DNA of 64,000 nucleotides, taken from Haloimpatiens lingqiaonensis. Its GTDB lineage: Bacteria > Bacillota > Clostridia > Clostridiales > Clostridiaceae. The stretch lies in assembly GCF_044502415.1 (NCBI RefSeq), contig NZ_CP172402.1. One strand, 5' to 3'. Shown in pieces: positions 61,529-64,000 of the stretch; within the stretch, counting starts at the first letter, position 1, and every line of letters begins with the position of its first letter. The notes beneath the pieces were generated by a model, which was not told the origin of the DNA, searched no databases, and was given only the letters and a program-made list of their open reading frames with translations. A program made the translations under genes and the position numbers.

Positions 61529-63283
61529 TTATCTTACATTAGCTCTTCCGCTATATACTACACCTCTAGCTGTATCCATAGTTATAAAAGAACCTGTTTT
61601 TATAATACTTGTAGCATTTTCAGCACCACAAATTATTGGAATTTCTCTAGATATACATTCAATAGCCATGTGTGATGTAAGTCCACCATTTTCTGCTATT
61701 ATTCCTACAACCCTGTCTAGTACATCTATATAATCTTTATTTAAATCTTTTACTATAAGGATTTCTCCATCTTGAACTATTCTGTTTGCTTCTTCTGGTG
61801 AGTTAACCACATGAGCAACACCATATCCTGCTTTGTTTCCTGCTCCATTACCTTGCACTAGTATATCTCCAGCTATATGAACTTTTAACATATTTGTAGT
61901 TCCTGAATATTGTACTGGGATACCTGCTGCTATTATTACTAGTTCACCTTTGTTTATATATCCTTCTTCTAAAGCTATATTTACAGATTGCTCTATAAGC
62001 TCATCTGTAGATTTATATTGAGAAGTAACTAGTGGAAATACTCCCCAGTTAAGTGCCAATTTTCTAGCCACTTTTTCATTTGGAGTTACTGCTATTATTG
62101 GACAATTTGGTCTATAAGTAGAAACTCTTTTTGCAGTACTTCCACTTTGTGTTGCTGTAATTATAGCAGAGGCATTTAATTGTTCTGCGGTAGTAACAGC
62201 ACTTAAGCTTATAGCATTAGCAACATTTGGTATATGGGTTTCCATTATTTTTTGTAATTTTTTATTATGATCTAGTGTCTCTTCAGCTCTCATAGCTATT
62301 TTAGCCATAGTTGTAACTGCTTCTACCGGCCACTTTCCTTTAGCTGTTTCACCACTTAACATTATAGCATCTGTACCATCAAATATGGCATTAGCTACGT
62401 CTGAAGCTTCTGCTCTTGTTGGTCTTGGGTTTCTTATCATAGAGTCTAGCATTTGAGTAGCTGTAATTACTGGCTTGCCTGCTCTATTACATTTTTCTAT
62501 TATCATCTTTTGTACCACTGGCACTTCTTCTGTAGGTATTTCTACACCTAGATCTCCTCTAGCTACCATTATTCCATCAGAGAACTTTATTATGTCATCT
62601 ATATTGCTTACACCTTCAGCATTCTCAACCTTAGAGAAAATCTGAATATCACTTCCGCCGTTTTTAGCTAATAATTTTCTTATTTCTAAAACGTCTGATG
62701 CTTTTCTTATAAATGAAGCAGCTATTATATCTACTCCCTGTTCTATACCAAATAATAAATCTGACTTGTCCTTATCAGTTAATGCTGGCAGATTTATAGA
62801 AACTCCTGGTACATTCACGCCCTTATGACTAGAAACTTCTCCGCTATTTTTAACTATACAGTGTATTTTATTTTTTTCTATACTTTCTACTTCTAATCCA
62901 ACTAAACCGTCATCTATTAATATAGTATCTCCAGAATTTACATCTTCGCATAACTCACTATAGGTTACAGAGCACTTTGTTTCATCACCTATAACTTCTT
63001 CACCGCAGTATATGGTAAATTTTTGTCCTTGTTTTAATTGTACATCACTTGAAAAATTACCTGTTCTTATTTCTGGTCCCTTTGTGTCAAGAATTATAGC
63101 GATTTGCTTTTTATATTCTTCTCTTAATTTCTTTACAAAATCCATTCTTTCTTTATGTTCTTCATGGTCTCCGTGAGAAAAATTATGTCTGGAAGCATTC
63201 ATTCCCGCTTCCATTAATTTTGATAAAACTTCTCTATTATCACTTGCAGGTCCTATGGTACATATAATTTTTGTTTTTTTCAT
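61529..63283 (-). CDS. pyk: Pyruvate kinase
   Basis: 584 residues, the long form with an extra C-terminal domain. TIGPASDN at the start, the catalytic Lys in IFSKVENAEGV, the MARGDLGVEIP metal-site loop and ITATQMLDSMI are all present; the C-terminal 100 residues are a PEP-utilizing swivelling domain (GGLTSHMAIECISREIPIICG). It makes ATP and pyruvate at the end of glycolysis. It follows pfkA by about 87 bp in the same direction, the usual clostridial pfkA-pyk operon. Confidence 0.97.
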   Translation of the reverse strand: MKKTKIICTIGPASDNREVLSKLMEAGMNASRHNFSHGDHEEHKERMDFVKKLREEYKKQIAIILDTKGPEIRTGNFSSDVQLKQGQKFTIYCGEEVIGDETKCSVTYSELCEDVNSGDTILIDDGLVGLEVESIEKNKIHCIVKNSGEVSSHKGVNVPGVSINLPALTDKDKSDLLFGIEQGVDIIAASFIRKASDVLEIRKLLAKNGGSDIQIFSKVENAEGVSNIDDIIKFSDGIMVARGDLGVEIPTEEVPVVQKMIIEKCNRAGKPVITATQMLDSMIRNPRPTRAEASDVANAIFDGTDAIMLSGETAKGKWPVEAVTTMAKIAMRAEETLDHNKKLQKIMETHIPNVANAISLSAVTTAEQLNASAIITATQSGSTAKRVSTYRPNCPIIAVTPNEKVARKLALNWGVFPLVTSQYKSTDELIEQSVNIALEEGYINKGELVIIAAGIPVQYSGTTNMLKVHIAGDILVQGNGAGNKAGYGVAHVVNSPEEANRIVQDGEILIVKDLNKDYIDVLDRVVGIIAENGGLTSHMAIECISREIPIICGAENATSIIKTGSFITMDTARGVVYSGRANVR

Positions 63284-63370
63284 ATGCTACTCTCCTTATT
63301 AAATATTAATTTTACATAACAGAAGATAATTATTTATATTAGTTTACCCAATATGCTATAATTTAATATT

Positions 63371-64000
63371 CTAGTAAGATAGGGCTCTTGCTATATCGAA
63401 TAACTCTTCATCAAATTCTCTCTTTGTTGATAATGCCTCATTTATATCTTGATCAATTACTTTTCCATCTCTAATTCCTACTACTCTTGCTTTTTTACCT
63501 TCTAAAAGCACTTCTATAGCTTTTGCTCCTAACCTAGCTGCTAATACTCTATCAAAGGCTGAAGGACTTCCTCCTCTTTGTATATGGCCAAGAATAGTGG
63601 CTCTTGTGATTATTCCAGTAACTTCTTCTATTTTTTTTGCTAACTCTTCAGCTCCTCCAACGCCTTCTGCCAAGACTATTAGATTGTGCATTTTTCCTCT
63701 TAATTTACCCTCTAATATATTTCTGCATAATTCGTTTAAATTGTATCCCTTTTCTGGTATTATAACACTTTCAGCTCCACCAGCTAATCCAGCATACAAT
63801 GCTATATCTCCACAGTTTCTTCCCATTACTTCTACTACGCTTACTCTTTCATGAGAAGTAGAGGTATCTCTTATTTTATTTATAGCGTCCAATACTGTAT
63901 TTAGAGCTGTATCAAATCCTATGGTATATTGTGTATAAGCTAAATCATTATCTATAGTTCCAGGAATTCCCACTGCTGACACTCCTAGCTCTGACAATAA
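63371..64000 (-). CDS. pfkA: 6-phosphofructokinase, C-terminal part (start outside the window)
   Basis: About 209 residues in frame to the window edge. GIPGTIDNDL holds the catalytic Asp region, GRNCGDIALYAGLAGGAE and GHIQRGGSPSAFDRVLAARLG are substrate and effector segments of bacterial ATP-dependent PfkA. The missing N-terminus would hold the ATP loop. Committed step of glycolysis, in operon with pyk. Confidence 0.95.
   Translation of the reverse strand, partial: LLSELGVSAVGIPGTIDNDLAYTQYTIGFDTALNTVLDAINKIRDTSTSHERVSVVEVMGRNCGDIALYAGLAGGAESVIIPEKGYNLNELCRNILEGKLRGKMHNLIVLAEGVGGAEELAKKIEEVTGIITRATILGHIQRGGSPSAFDRVLAARLGAKAIEVLLEGKKARVVGIRDGKVIDQDINEALSTKREFDEELFDIARALSY

Overview
The window is a low-GC Firmicutes chromosome, most likely Clostridium sensu stricto. 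The resident genes (pfkA, pyk, two rlmD-type methyltransferases, an LtaS-type sulfatase, Mrp ATPase, DUF134 and DUF5320 proteins) are very AT-rich with clostridial motifs. The species cannot be fixed from this sequence. The left 35.6 kb is visibly less AT-rich and reads like DNA from a gut Lachnospiraceae-type donor.

Layout. (1) About 22-35,623: an integrative mobilizable element in the 3' end of an rlmD-type gene (35,576-36,871). The displaced gene tail is still visible at the window start, and 23-bp imperfect direct repeats mark the ends. Backbone genes are a large serine recombinase, relaxase, MobC, ParM, a putative ParR, ParB and a TnpV-like protein. No type IV secretion genes were seen. 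(2) 7.5-29.7 kb: envelope cargo. It has an ABC-2 transporter, EamA transporter, DUF368 and VTT/DedA proteins (families linked to undecaprenyl-phosphate recycling), two GT4 enzymes like the pneumococcal glycolipid synthases, a GT2-GtrA fusion, an NAGPA-type protein, a zinc phospholipase C-like protein, a PAP2 phosphatase and two HK/RR pairs. Seven operons begin with the same promoter: TTTAKA-N5-TTTAKA, then exactly 31 bp, then a -10 hexamer. The cargo therefore looks like one regulon. (3) 35.6-44.0 kb: resident DNA with an esterase-like gene, two 7-bp-TSD palindromic elements, an LtaS-like gene and a DUF134/DUF5320/Fur/Mrp cluster with shared palindromic operators. (4) 44.1-59.4 kb: a second probable island behind another rlmD. 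It carries a nitrosative-stress module (Crp/Fnr regulator, ferredoxin, HD protein, hcp), an IS110 with a candidate bridge-RNA region, a cupin, and a type I restriction-modification operon whose hsdR is frameshifted. (5) 59.3-64 kb: rlmD, then pyk and the 3' part of pfkA.

Insertion sequences have reshaped the region. An IS3-family element splits a STAND/NB-ARC ATPase gene (3-bp TSD, exact reading-frame restoration on removal). An IS66 and an IS6-like element (8-bp TSDs) each sit between a cargo promoter and its operon. A second IS3 copy, identical in every part compared, cuts the tail of the restriction operon. Broken genes found: a DUF1016 nuclease (in-frame TAA), the STAND ATPase (IS), a CGGC-domain protein (+1), hsdR (+1) and a short orf after hsdR (IS).
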